Counted from the stretch's first letter, positions 1-11,700 are shown. The stretch: 64,000 nt of DNA from Apostichopus japonicus (GCF_037975245.1 NC_092579.1:16764178-16828177), one strand, 5' to 3'. The notes: generated by a model from the sequence alone, not told the origin. Translations and numbers: made by a program.

Positions 1-595
1 GGAGGGGCGAGCGGGAAGGGTAAGGTTGGGCTACAAGTGTAGAAGCCGACAAGAGGCCCAGCTTGTAGGCTACATATTGAATACATTCGTAAACGATACC
101 ACAATCATATATGGCATATACTCGACATCATGCTTGTCGATTACATGGTCATTGTAGTTCTTGGGTACTGTAGTTTTATTTACTCAAGTTATTTCCCAGT
201 CCCCATTGGCGCGAAAACGATAAATCTTCAGGGAAGTCAGGTCGCTAAAGTCTTGTGGGATGCTTGGCGAGGTAGGCCTATATTACTATACCCCTCGGTG
301 GCTATAGCTGATACGTTCACCATTCATGGAACTTCTCTTCTCAATACCCGATGAGTACGGTAGAGCTTGGGCGTAGACTTTAAAGGGATAAACGAATTCT
401 ACAAAAAATGCAAAAATGTATATCAAAGAGCAAGTAAAAAGAAATAAGAGTGGTCTAGCTCCCACTCATTTTGATATACAGTTTTAAATACGTCTGGCAA
501 CATGAATCTGGCTAGTCAAAGCTAATCAACTCTCCTGGTGTGGGAATTTTAATAACAATCAGGACCAAAATATTTTGCAAAATCAAACTCAAATA
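1..595. other. Intergenic, no gene seen
   Basis: No open frame here resembles a known protein; the longest (130-354, plus strand, 74 codons) has no recognisable domain and no good splice context. The stretch ends at the target-site duplication of the transposon that follows. Confidence 0.6.
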
Positions 596-603
596 GCTGC
601 TTT

Positions 604-1509
604 CATGGGCGTCAACAGGTGGGGGACGGGGGGGGGGGACATGTCCCCCCACTTTCAAAAGTGGAGGGGATATCATATCATTTGTCCCACCCACTTTTCA
701 GAGTAGTTATTAAAAAAAATCACATGCATATGCGCGATTTTCTATTTAAGGTCAAGAAATCTGGACTCCCTGGGCCCCTGCTATCTATCACTTGCACCGT
801 CATTTATCTCTCATTCTCCCAATATCCTAAATCTGCCCATTTAATTCGTTCGGGGGGGGGGGACCATTCGAAAGTGTATTGAATCTTGCACACATGTTGT
901 TTGTATGGGTTCCAAGGGATTAGGTAAGCCATACAGGTAGATGGTGATGAGTTACTATGTTCATATCACTACCTCCAGTCCCTTGGACTGGACGGACGAA
1001 TAGGGGTGTAGGGGTTAAGTAATTAAGGCTACATGTATTCGCCGGATATGGTAGATCTTTATTGTTGAGTGCCGGCTAGGCGCTATACACACGCTCTGCG
1101 CGCGGTGCCTTTTTCTGATTATTATTATTAAAGTACCTGAGCACATAACAACTGACGTCTCGCACCTACATGCATGTATTATATATACCACTCCACTCAT
1201 CCCGGAGGTGACGGCGCCACTTTTTCAATATTTCGTTTGAGATTGACGCTGTGTAATTCGTCTCCCTTGGTGTCAGAACGGCAGCTTTCTACCAGTACTT
1301 TCTGTCGGAAGTTAGTTTTGTGAGACAAAATTTCTCCTCACAGATCTGGTTCTGATGTAACTAAAAACGACTCAGGAAGGCCGTCTCCTGCGATCTAGGG
1401 GGTCTTATGTACCCAAAATTTTCTGGTACGCTACGCGCCAACCAATGGTGGCGCTCCGCTTAGATAGAATAGTGTCCCCCTCACTTTCTGAAACCGGCTG
1501 ACGCCCATG
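604..1509. mobile_element. Non-autonomous hAT-type element (MITE), 906 bp
   Basis: The element starts CATGGGCGTCA and ends with the exact reverse complement TGACGCCCATG (11 bp terminal inverted repeats; a weaker match continues inward through G-rich tracts). It is flanked by a perfect 8 bp direct repeat GCTGCTTT at 596-603 and 1510-1517. An 8 bp target-site duplication with CA...TG ends is typical of the hAT superfamily. No transposase frame is present, so it would need a transposase supplied in trans. Superfamily assignment is inference; the TIR and duplication are seen directly. Confidence 0.8.
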
Positions 1510-1517
1510 GCTGCTTT

Positions 1518-2419
1518 AAAGCTCCATCGTTTTACAATGTGATGGCCTTGTGGTATCACCACGGTAACCCAATGCCCAGTGTAATTTCAGGTCTTTACAG
1601 AATCGTCTGGCGATTAGGAAGATTTTATCCCCATGCAGAAATGAAATCTATCCTTGCAAAGAAATGACCACTGAGAATACATGTATATGGATTGCAATTC
1701 TTTGTCAATACAAGGTTTTAATTTCGATCATTCTTCTTTGTTTATATTGTTATACAGGTATAACTGAAAACCAATGGCAAATGAAATATTGTTCATTAGC
1801 ATCAATGTCTACTACTGTTTGCGCTGCCACGTATGACGTCATCTCACCAGGGAGCTGCTACTCTAGAGTAGCAGCTCCCTGTTAGAGTAGCAGCTCCCTG
1901 ATCTCACCGAGTGGTCTCTTTGTCTATTATCTCAATATTGAAATAGATTATCTGCAAGCCCTTGATCGAAATCAAATTGAGATAATGAAATTGATGCACA
2001 GCTCATCAAAGACATTGTAACTCCTTGCAATTAAATCGGACATCGGTACTATCTTAACCTCCAACAAAGTGAACTGAATAAAGTTCTCTGGCGTTCCATG
2101 TTAAATTGGTTTGTTGACTTCTTGAAAATCAAGAACTGAAACGCATGTAACGCGTGTCAAGTGTGTGCATCACTTTATAAAAATCAATAGATTACAATAG
2201 ATTACGTTCTGACAATCATTATCCCAAGAATTCAATTTCCATTACAATCAAAATATTAAGAAAAATCGAGAAGAAGACAACACATTGAAGAAAAAGTTGC
2301 TTACATTTCTGCCGATAAAGCCTGAGTCACCCAAGATAGGGAATGGAATCCCCCTCCCCTTCTTTCTTCTCCACTACCCCCCCCCCCCCCAAATAAAGAG
2401 GAGCACCAAAGGGGAGCAC
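1518..2419. other. Intergenic stretch
   Basis: Holds the small foldback insertion at 1848-1900 and a C(14) homopolymer near 2377-2390. A full CRE-like octamer TGACGTCA lies at 1834-1841 but has no supporting context. No gene is supported. Confidence 0.5.
1848..1900. mobile_element. Micro foldback insertion, hAT-like termini
   Basis: A 34 bp perfect palindrome (arms CAGGGAGCTGCTACTCT, 1848-1864, and its complement, 1865-1881) is followed by TT and a second copy of the right arm (1884-1900). An 8 bp direct repeat ATCTCACC flanks the block (1841-1848 and 1901-1908; the final C of the left copy overlaps the first C of the element). CAGGG ends and an 8 bp duplication are hAT-like. The repeated right arm suggests a nested insertion or a repair event. 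The same end sequence recurs at 28761-28785. Confidence 0.7.
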
Positions 2420-2425
2420 TTTATT
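2420..2425 (-). terminator. Polyadenylation signal of the transporter gene
   Basis: The plus-strand TTTATT reads AATAAA on the minus strand, about 38 nt past the stop codon of the transporter. It is the nearest canonical hexamer and would give a very short 3' UTR. Confidence 0.5.
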
Positions 2426-2462
2426 TGTAAACTGTCATAAATTAACAATTTTCAATCACTAT

Positions 2463-3404
2463 TTAATTACTTTCATTACTGTCTTTTCTTAGTGTCCCCC
2501 GTATACCATACCAGAAAGGTGCGAAAAGAATGAGTACAGCCCCTAATATGGAAAGAAGACTAACAGTTTCATCAGTAAATGCTACTTGCAACACGTAAGA
2601 TATTCCTACTTGTAAAGTTGATATCACAGCTACTGTGCCAGCGCCCTCAGTTTGGAGTGCCAAATATGCCGTAGCACATGCCCCTACTCCAGTGGTACAC
2701 ACGAATACCAATTGGAGCCAATCGTACCCAGATGGTATATTCATGAAGGGTGTTGAGTTAATACTTAATTCCAAACCAAAAACTCCGAACCCGACGATAC
2801 TCTTAAGTAAGAGTATGACGTATGGATCATAGGTGTCTCTCTCGACTAATTTCCGGACCAGAATGAATGTAAAGGAAGCACTAATAGCAGCCCCAAGGGC
2901 GGCTACTGCGCCAATTAAATTATGGTCACTTTCATCATCATCGACGGCGTCGTGGCCAAAGATAAAAGGTGGTTTTGCAATAAAAATTAATCCACCTATA
3001 TTTGCTAGTATTAAAAGTATATCGATGATGAATAAATCCTCGTTTAGAAATATCGTTGAAAGCAGAACGCAGAGAATGGCTTTGCTGAATATAATCGCGA
3101 TAGTGTTGCCTAGTGGCGCCAGAGAAAGTGCCAAAAGGGAGAGATACACGCTACAGATGTCAAAAGTTCCAACAAGAATGGCGATCACAGTGTCGACCGA
3201 ATTATAATGTTCTGTTTTCTCCCATCGTATCAAGAAAGGAGCGAAAATGTAACTCAAGCTGCATACAAACGCGACGAACGTTGTTGAGTATGTCTTGGTG
3301 GCTATGCTACTCGCTAGACCGTTAAAGGCCCACAAGAGAGCGGATATGAACGAAAATACGATTCCAATGTGATCTTTCAACTGTTCTATAATTGACCAAG
3401 GCAT
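2463..3404 (-). CDS. EamA/DMT-family transporter, SLC35G-like
   Basis: A 313-residue polytopic membrane protein in one uninterrupted frame. Ten hydrophobic segments can be picked out (about residues 13-33, 41-60, 73-95, 97-118, 124-144, 162-183, 195-213, 225-250, 254-275 and 281-300). They form two five-helix EamA halves joined by an acidic loop (about 149-160, Asp/Glu-rich). Length and architecture match drug/metabolite transporters of the SLC35G group, which sit in plasma or Golgi membranes; substrate cannot be told. The tail is short and charged. Just upstream of the ATG the minus strand reads TTCTTTATATAACAG, a possible splice acceptor, and the frame stays open through ATC GTT ATG, so a further 5' exon, even a coding one, is possible. 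Confident as a transporter, less so about the exact start. Confidence 0.85.
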   Translation of the reverse strand: MPWSIIEQLKDHIGIVFSFISALLWAFNGLASSIATKTYSTTFVAFVCSLSYIFAPFLIRWEKTEHYNSVDTVIAILVGTFDICSVYLSLLALSLAPLGNTIAIIFSKAILCVLLSTIFLNEDLFIIDILLILANIGGLIFIAKPPFIFGHDAVDDDESDHNLIGAVAALGAAISASFTFILVRKLVERDTYDPYVILLLKSIVGFGVFGLELSINSTPFMNIPSGYDWLQLVFVCTTGVGACATAYLALQTEGAGTVAVISTLQVGISYVLQVAFTDETVSLLSILGAVLILFAPFWYGIRGTLRKDSNESN

Positions 3405-4470
3405 AACGATCTGTTATATAAAGAATTAAAAATGAAAGGAAAGATATAAAAACAAGAACATCAACAAAATTGTCATAAAACGTTGATTCTACATTATACT
3501 TATTAAAGGAAACTTATTGAACGGAGAGTCGTTTCTTTGGAAAGAAAGAAACAACATTCTACAAAATAACATTGGGGTGGGGGGAAGCAATTTCCTTTCT
3601 TTGGCTGTTAGACGATAGTTTGAATTGTGCATAATCGCTTTAATTACAAAATTAATCACCGGGTGAGGGTGGGGGGGGGGGGGTTAATTACAATTATAGT
3701 GTCAGTACATGTATGTATGAACTATACAACCTAAGCATTCGAAAATTCTTCCACAATGTTTCAAAAGTTGCAAATTAATGGCACCATATGGAATCTAAGA
3801 ACTCCCATTTTACCAAAATTTCTCAAAGGAGAGTGTACGTTACATCTTAGCTCCCCTCCCTCCCCTTTTTTCCACCAGTATAGAAAAAATATGGTCCTCC
3901 CACTCCCCCCCCCCCCTGGCCATCAGTGCTTAGGGCTGATTGTTCATTTTTTTTTTTAACATCTATAGATCAAGGCTAAGATGTCACACGAACTCCCACA
4001 GCGAGAAACTACAAACCTACGTTAAATTTTGCCTGTCAAATATCCAGTTATATTGTTGTCAAGAATTTAACTAAGGTAAATGTGCAACTATTTTATGTAA
4101 CCTTATTGGTTGCACATTGCTTTATAGAAACCCATTAACGTCCACAAGAGCCTAGTTACAACCTGAGTGTACCCCAAACTTGATACTTCATTTCTTTTCA
4201 TAACTATGTATAAAGTCAACTTAAGTTAAGGAAGAAAACTAAAGAAACGCGACAACGAGTTTCATTATGATCTTTACATATACATACCGATATCAAACCA
4301 TTAGAAGTATATATAGGCTATGGTGTGGAGAGTTATACAAATTACATTCAAGTTTTGTTTTGTTTTTTGTTGTTCAAGAAACACACACAGTGATTAATTA
4401 TTGTTAACCGTGATTGTGTTAACGAATTCATCTTGTACACAAAACTGCAATATTATACGGACTTTATAAA

Positions 4471-4534
4471 ACACCGATGGGCAAAGTGCGACCCGCGGGC
4501 CTCGAACAGATACATTTGCTTCCCACACCGATGG
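4471..4534. mobile_element. Internally deleted hAT-family remnant
   Basis: GGGCAAAGTGCGACCCGCGG at 4480 onward closely resembles the inverse complement of the right end of the complete hAT element at 55107-55462 (GGGCAAACTACAGCCCGCGG). The block is bounded by direct copies of ACACCGATGG (4471-4480 and 4525-4534), and the right side (TTGCTTCCC) is a degraded inverted copy of the left. I read it as a fossil copy of that family; boundaries are uncertain. Confidence 0.45.
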
Positions 4535-5757
4535 TTTTCATACCACATTGATGCAGCCGGAAGACCTCTATGGTAAGAATGAAAGGAAACATGTTTACCA
4601 TCGGAGGGTTTCTACATTGTGACAGGCCGAGACGGAGGCGACGAGAATCCGAGTAGAATATTAATTTTTTTTGGGGGGGGGGGGGGTGGTGGGTGGAGGA
4701 ATGAGAGGAGCTAGTTCATTCTTCTACACATTCGAGGATATGGTGATTCAGAAATATTTATGCAGGAATGATACAGTTTTATAATTCCACTTTGTAATGA
4801 GATCTTTCCTACAAAAAATAATTAAAACATATTATACATAAGATGATCATAACTTAAACGACACATTATAACTTACCTCTTGTTGAATTTTTTTTTTTCT
4901 TCCAACGTTGAAATGAACCGGTATTTATTTCTTTATAGTTATACAGGATATCACTTCAGTGCGATCGTTTTCTATATACATGAATATTTAAATGTATCAC
5001 AGTTCCTTTTGCACAAGCAAATACAGAAACATCCTAAAGTTGGAGGTTATTTAGACAATTTCTACGTGTATTATAATTATTGCCCTCATTTTCTCCAGTC
5101 TAGAGATGAACATAGATTGTACGGTTGTGGTCATTCACACAGAACCATGAATATCGGCGCGAAGGACTATTTGATAATTAAAAAAAAATAACAAAGGTGA
5201 TATACACACTGAAATTATCAGTAAAGGCAGAAATATTATAACGGGATATTTGATATTCAAGTAAGCTAAGTTTGATTGAAACATGAAATCGTGTACTGTT
5301 AAAAACAAACTGTAAATTAAAAGAGACATTTTGACGCAATATTACTGTGTCATGGCATTGTACAATATGTAAGTGTCTATATGGGACCATGCAGTACATA
5401 ATATGAGAAAAAGGATTTTGCTTGGTGTTCTTTAAAAAAACATAACAACAAACTATATGGAGTATATGCTCACGTCTGTGCAGAAGGTTGAAAACCGAGT
5501 TCTCATTTTACAAAGCAACGGTTCATGGATTTATTCAGCTTCAGTAACCAATAACGGTATTATATATAGCGTATTATTTAGCTAACATTAACACAATTGA
5601 ACCCTATCTATATATATCAACAGAATTTTTTTTTTTTGCTTAATTCTATACCAGCGTTTTCCCAATTTTGTCAGTGTTATTTGTAGACTTGTCTCCTTTT
5701 CCCAAGCAACGTTCAAGGATTTTTCAGCTTCAGTAACCGATGACGGTGTAACATAAA

Positions 5758-5789
5758 TATAGATATATGTATATATATATATAAATATA

Positions 5790-5823
<34 letters not shown>
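5758..5823. repeat. (TA)n microsatellite
   Basis: Nearly pure TA dinucleotides with a few interruptions. Confidence 0.95.
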
Positions 5824-5825
<2 letters not shown>

Positions 5826-5923
5826 AATAACGGAAAAACTGTTAAACAACTATGCTGCATTTAGAGAAAGGCTGGATCTCGAGTGAGATACAATAATTGA
5901 ATTAGGTAAGTGATTGGAAGTAA

Positions 5924-5924
5924 A

Positions 5925-6004
<80 letters not shown>

Positions 6005-6032
6005 ATTTATATATATATATTTATATATATAT

Positions 6033-6113
<81 letters not shown>

Positions 6114-6129
6114 AAATATTTTTTATATA
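5924..6129. repeat. Compound (AC)n-(TA)n microsatellite
   Basis: About ten AC units pass into roughly 180 bp of TA repeats with regularly spaced TTTATATATA interruptions, ending in AAAAAATATTTTTTATATA. The long open frames on both strands here are artefacts of the repeat. Confidence 0.95.
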
Positions 6130-6490
6130 TAGTATAAACAATATGAAATGTTTGGTAATTCAATGCCAGTGTACTCTTGGGTGACAGTTCATTTTGACGA
6201 AGGAAGACTTTTTCATTCGAATTAGCTTCACGCAATTTATAGAAGTTTGTTTTCATTTCTACAATTGACTTGTCACACTTTGATCACACTCTGGATTATT
6301 ACTACATGTTGAATAAATTGAGATCCCACGCAAATGTTTCACATGTAAACTACAGTTTACACAGGACAGTAGTGACACTGTAAACGACACACGAAGAGAA
6401 AATAACTCATTTTCCCAATTTTGGAATCATTGTTATATTCTTTGCGTTTAGCTTCGGAAAGAAGTGTCCGAATTGGAGCCAAGTGTTTCT

Positions 6491-6885
6491 AATAGGCTAG
6501 GCAATGGATATGGTCCATACATAGCCTAACACAGTACAACAGACACAGCTGGACTGTGCATATATACCGTAGCTACTGTCGTGATTGTCATCAGAACAAA
6601 CTTAGTTCGTCTCGTGTTAAAAAGTGATTTGAACTCTGATGAAAGATATAGATGAGTGCTTTGTGTCACAAGTCCCAACATAATATTACCATTATAATAG
6701 GCTAGGCTATGGATATAGTCTATACAAAGCCTAACACAATACAACAGACACAGCTGGACTGTACATATAGCTACTGTCGTGATTGTCATCAGAACAAACT
6801 TAGTGTGGCTCGTGTATAAAGGTGATTCGAACTCTGGTGAAGGTATAGATGAGTAATTTGTGTCACAAGTCCCAACATTACAACA
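6491..6885. repeat. Tandem duplication, period about 205 bp
   Basis: AATAGGCTAGGC starts at 6491 and again at 6696. Both copies then carry the same run of landmarks: CTAACACA, ACAACAGACACAGCTGGACT, GCTACTGTCGTGATTGTCAT, and CACAAGTCCCAACAT. The copies differ by scattered substitutions and small indels. The 151-codon minus-strand frame over it arises because both copies happen to be open; it has no domain. Confidence 0.9.
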
Positions 6886-8644
6886 TCCCGTGCGTTTGAT
6901 GATTAAACGTCTATAACATTTAATGGCAACACTTTGGTAACAGTTGGCTAATTGACATAAAAATATATATGCATATAGCAATTATGAAATCAAAATAAAA
7001 AGAATAACAAATATTGACATGTATATATTACCTTCAGATATCTGAACATCATTGAAAACGATTTGCCCCATAATTTTAGAATAAAAGGTAGTGGCAAGTT
7101 CCACACATACAAATATATATGTCATTGGGTAACATACCAGCGGCTTTTTAATTTTACTGTTAATTAGGTGTGTTAACAGGAAGAACTTCGTTATATTTAC
7201 CGAGAGCTATGTTTTCCTTTTGAAAATCTATATGAAAAATATATCTGTATACCAATTATGAAATAATAATTAAAAAAATGACAAATATTGAGAGATACTG
7301 CTTAGTACAGAAATTTCAATATCCATGTGTTCATGTAGTCCAAGTGTTACATAGATTATTATACATTCATCCAAGTAAAGTGAATAAACTGTAACATTTT
7401 AAATATCAAAAAATGGCATTTTCTTGGGTGTTCTCGGCGTTTGTTATCCCAATAAGTTTCATGTCGTCCACCATTAAAACACACTGCTATCGATCTAGGT
7501 TGTTCAAACGTTCGAGGCTCGTCAATTAAAGTGGCTGGACCATTTAGTCTAACACACATACCATCATCGGTTATTTTCTCAGATGCAACACAAAAGGAGA
7601 GATAGCAAGATTTCTAACGCGTTTACATTGCATAACATACATATTTGTAAAGGACATTGTTAAATGTCGTTCAATTGTGGTCTATTGTATTAAAAATCAT
7701 ACAGCAATTGACATATTTCCATCGCTCAAAACTGTCCTTTTGATCTTCTGGGATTATGACATTCAATGACAAGCTGGGCTAAGCATGTGTCGCAAACTTC
7801 TAATAAATCTTAAAGGAATATTGCTGTGACTAAAGTTGACCGTTTTACAAACTTGCTGGAAAACTTAAAATTTAACTAAATAGATGACTTTTCTCTTGGG
7901 TATATATGCACAATGATGTTAAAACGAAGAAATCAGTTAAAAATGTCATGACCCCATCAGGAAGTAATGACTTTTTTTTGACTGAACATTTATGATCGGT
8001 TTCTCAAGCTTCAAAGTGATTTACCGTATAGTTGTTATTATTTAAGTGTCGTGAACCGTAATGTCTAGTTTATACTAAAGGGAGAAACGCAACTTTAGCT
8101 CTTAGCATTGTGTTAGACTTACGTCTTTAATCCAGAATATTTTTCCAACCAAAAAGTTTTATTAATACAGTGACGTAATAATGTTTATTGTCGTGACTGA
8201 TGGTCTAACTTTGAAATTTCCAGGCAAGTAATTTTCAAAAAGCAACTGAGCGATTAACTTTTAATTATCTCATTGGAGGTATACGGTAATAAACAAAATT
8301 AAAATTAAAACGAGTTATGCTATCAATTGATCTATTGTTATAGGGCTGTATGTACGAGGCACCTTAACTGTATGGATTGTTTTTATTGCATGCGTCAGTG
8401 GATGGAACCACTTTGCGGCTTATCAAACTGACATCTATATATATGGTTAGTACGCTTGTATATTTATCGTGTATACAGGAAGTCGTTTCGGCGAAAGGGC
8501 AAGCAAACCTGATCTTGAAGTCGCATTCAAAGTCAAATGCTGCAGTGCTGTACAGTGTGTGAGAACTTAACAAGTGGTATTATTTCATGTAGGAATGGTA
8601 TACCCGTAATATTGGCACTCATGCTCTGCAGTGACAATCAAAAA

Positions 8645-8799
8645 ATGATGTCCCTTCTCAAGTCACGGTTCTTCGTGATAGCAACTATTGGAATTATTGT
8701 CGCCTTTGTGGTTCAGAAGTCTCACAGATCTGGTCATACAATCCCAGAAGTGTTTGGCAACGTGTCTCCTGGATTCGAGGATGTCTTAAAAGTCTTCAG
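8645..8799 (+). CDS. Beta-lactamase-like gene, exon 1
   Basis: Encodes the N-terminus, the hydrophobic anchor (FFVIATIGIIVAFVV) and the start of the mature domain (residues 1-51). It ends after the first two bases of an Arg codon at a non-consensus donor AG/GTTTGA. The split codon is restored by exon 2. Confidence 0.8.
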
Positions 8800-11700
8800 G
8801 TTTGAAAATGATTTTAACGGTATATTTGTTCACAAGAATATGTTTATACGTTAAATTTAATTACAGTATAGTGTACAATGTACAGTGTATAGTATACAGA
8901 CGGGCGTACTGGTGCACAAATCTCTACCGTTCAGAATCTAATCGGCGTTAAATATAGAGGCCTTGACACAAGGGGTGCACTAATTGGTTGCAAACGATCC
9001 GGCCTACTTTCGTCCTAGGCGCCAAACTTGGCGCCTCCGACAAAAGTAGGCCGGACCGTTTGCAACCAAACGGATATGGGCATCATCGGTGGTGAATGTG
9101 GAGTATATATAGTTAGCACCATCATAAGGACATTACTGATACAGTGTGCATGGCAGACGCCAATAGTATTACTACAATAGGATAGCGATGACCAATAGCA
9201 GTGCATCTTAAAGAGGAAAAAACCAAACATCGTTAATGGATCAAAGAGGTTGAAGATAACTGTCATAAACAACTTCCCTAACAGCCGAAAGAATATCTTA
9301 GCCTCCATTTGGGGGATTTTTCAGAGTGGATGGGATTGGAGAGGTGGGAGAGGGGTGGGAGAGGCGGTGAGTGGATGGCAGACAAACATGTTGGAAGTGC
9401 AATAATGCATCTGTATAGATTAAACATTCATTAAACATGCAAATCTAGGTGGCAGAGGGGTTACAGGTTTGTTTTACTGTAGTAACCGGGTGACGACTGG
9501 AGCATTAGAACCATATGTCGGAATTGCGGGGAAACAATTGGGGAATGTGGGGGGGGGGGGGTGGCGGGGGCGACATGATCTCTGTTATGACAATCAACGA
9601 CGAGAACATAGATAACGACAACACCAGCAAGAATGACGATAACGACATTATTGGATGACGATGAAAAAAACGACCACGATGACAGCACCCGCACCGAAAT
9701 CATAGCGACGTCATCTGCGACAACGACGACGACGACGCAACGACGACGACGACGACATATGACGATGATGAAGACAACATTGATAGCAACAACAACAACA
9801 TTGATGACGACTGCGAAAGCAACACAAAATTACGACTACGAAATATAGCATAATGATAACATCACCAATGATACCGGCAACAAAAGCAACAGCGAAATTA
9901 ACTACGACAATGACGACGACAAAAACAAAAACACGACGACGACGGCTACGACAAAACAATGGCAATGACCATGATGCATGAAGACAGCAATGGCGACCAC
10001 GACAATAAAAGCAATGATGACGAATACAACAGTGATCACAAGAAGAGCAACTACGACTATATGACAACAAAACGTTAGTATTTACTTCAATATTCATATA
10101 CCAGGTAGTCTTAATTCTGCCATGTTCAGGCAATGCTTTTTGTTTCACCAGGTCCAGTCTCAAATTGCATTTTTTTTTTATTGGGTCTTGTAGGGAAAAT
10201 TATGAACACGGTTGGGATAAAGCTGAAGCAGGTTCGGCATTTTCTGTTTACCATAAAGGAGAGAAAGTTGTAGACATATGGGCCGGTTACGCTGACTATG
10301 AGGCAGAAGTACTTTGGAAGGAGGATACTATGTCGATCTTACTGTCCACCACTAAAGGTAATATCATCCTATATAACTATGCACATGTATACCTCATGAT
10401 TAACTGGAAACATGATGACGCAGGCTTTAGTAAACACTTATCCCCCCCCCCCCCCGCATATCCCCCTTCAAATTCCCACAGCTCGAGTCCGAGCCCAGCA
10501 GTTCTGCGTCCGTTTGATACACAGTGAAGTAATTCAGAAAACTCACTTTATTGCTGATAAACTCAATTTTTGGTTCGAAAAACTGAGTTTATCGAATGAT
10601 GAACTATGTTTTTCCTCGATAAACACAGTTTTTCGCGACAAACTCAGTTTATCCGCGATAAACACAGTTTATTGCCGAGTTTATCGACAAACTGTGCTTT
10701 TCAGTCAGCAAAATTTTGCGCTAAACAAGGTTTATCGATAAACTCGGTTTATTGAGCGGTTTAAAAAGTTTAAAAAGCCGGAGGCCTGCCTGCATGTTGA
10801 CTCTCCTCAAAGACCATGAGTGTCCATCATAATGAGTCTGCCGATCCTCTGGACGCAAGCCTCGGGCGGTTTCTTTCGGCTTCGGGATGTGGGGTTGAGT
10901 GGATTGGAATTTGGCTTGTTACCCTCCCTAAAAGTGCTTTCCATAACAGCGGCAAGGATTTTACAAACTCTATTTTTTAAAACTGATCCAATAAATAACA
11001 GCACCATTTCTAAAATAATGAATGACGTCAAAACCGACAACATGTTGCGACAGCAACTCTAAACCAAGTCACATGTACCCAATAATGGAACTATGAACAC
11101 ATTACACATTTTATATTACGTGGGAAAAAATATTTCAATTGAAAAAAAATTACAACATTGAGTTTTTCAAGTTATGATTCTAATTCTGATGGTTTTCAGC
11201 AAAATCATCATAGATGCTCTTCCATGTATCCTGGTAGAATATTTTCATAACTAGGACTCAGTAATACTGTTATCAATTATATTCCACATGTTTAGGGCTG
11301 AGTGCCTTGTGCATACTTGTGTTGGCTGACCGTGGATTGATTGATTTCAAAGAAACCGTGGCTTATTATTGGCCGGAGTTTGCACAAAAGGGAAAAGAGA
11401 AAATCACTGTTGAAATGCTCCTGGAACACGAGGTAAGTATAAGTCTTCAAGATCTTCAAAAAGCGAGTCTCTGTCTCTGCTCTCTTTCATTTTAAAATTG
11501 TACGATGACCTGAAAATAATAAGAAGACGAAAAACATACAAACGCACCTATTAATAGTTGACTATAGAGTCAAAACTTATCTCTCCATCTCTTCCTACAC
11601 TTAAAATAAAATCAAAACTTTTAGCAAACTGCTTATCCACTAAAGAACCTGTGTAAGGGAATGTGTAAATGTAAGATGGCCTGACGTTTCGAGGATCTTC

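Larger units (their letters stand above)
3413..8644. other. Intergenic region rich in repeats
   Basis: Between the divergently arranged transporter and beta-lactamase-like genes. It holds G/C homopolymers (about 3671-3682, 3905-3914, 4674-4687), a hAT remnant near 4471-4534, TA/CA microsatellites (5758-5823, 5924-6129) and a tandem duplication (6491-6885). Promoters of both flanking genes must lie here, but I see no distinct core element. The open frames at 5588-6256 are translations of microsatellite and are not genes. Confidence 0.5.
8800..10193 (+). other. Intron 1 of the beta-lactamase-like gene
   Basis: Contains a strong foldback (8984-9069), a poly-G tract near 9549-9560 and a GAC/CAA trinucleotide-rich block (9591-10075). 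No coding sequence is supported. Confidence 0.75.
10358..11295 (+). other. Intron 2 of the beta-lactamase-like gene
   Basis: Contains a C(15) tract (10441-10455), an array of short palindromic AAACTCAGTTT-like units (10541-10760) and a less AT-rich segment with an unexplained minus-strand frame (10807-11043). Confidence 0.7.

Noticed and set aside
1834-1841. CRE octamer TGACGTCA as a promoter element
   Set aside because: No transcription start or gene nearby supports it; an 8-mer of this kind is expected by chance about once per window.
5588-6256. Long Tyr/Ile-rich frames on both strands
   Set aside because: Pure translation of TA/CA microsatellite.
6526-6981. 151-codon minus-strand frame
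   Set aside because: Made by two copies of a 205 bp tandem duplication; no domain, no splice or start context.
9633-10163. Thr-rich plus-strand and Cys/Val-rich minus-strand frames
   Set aside because: Both come from the GAC/CAA trinucleotide block.
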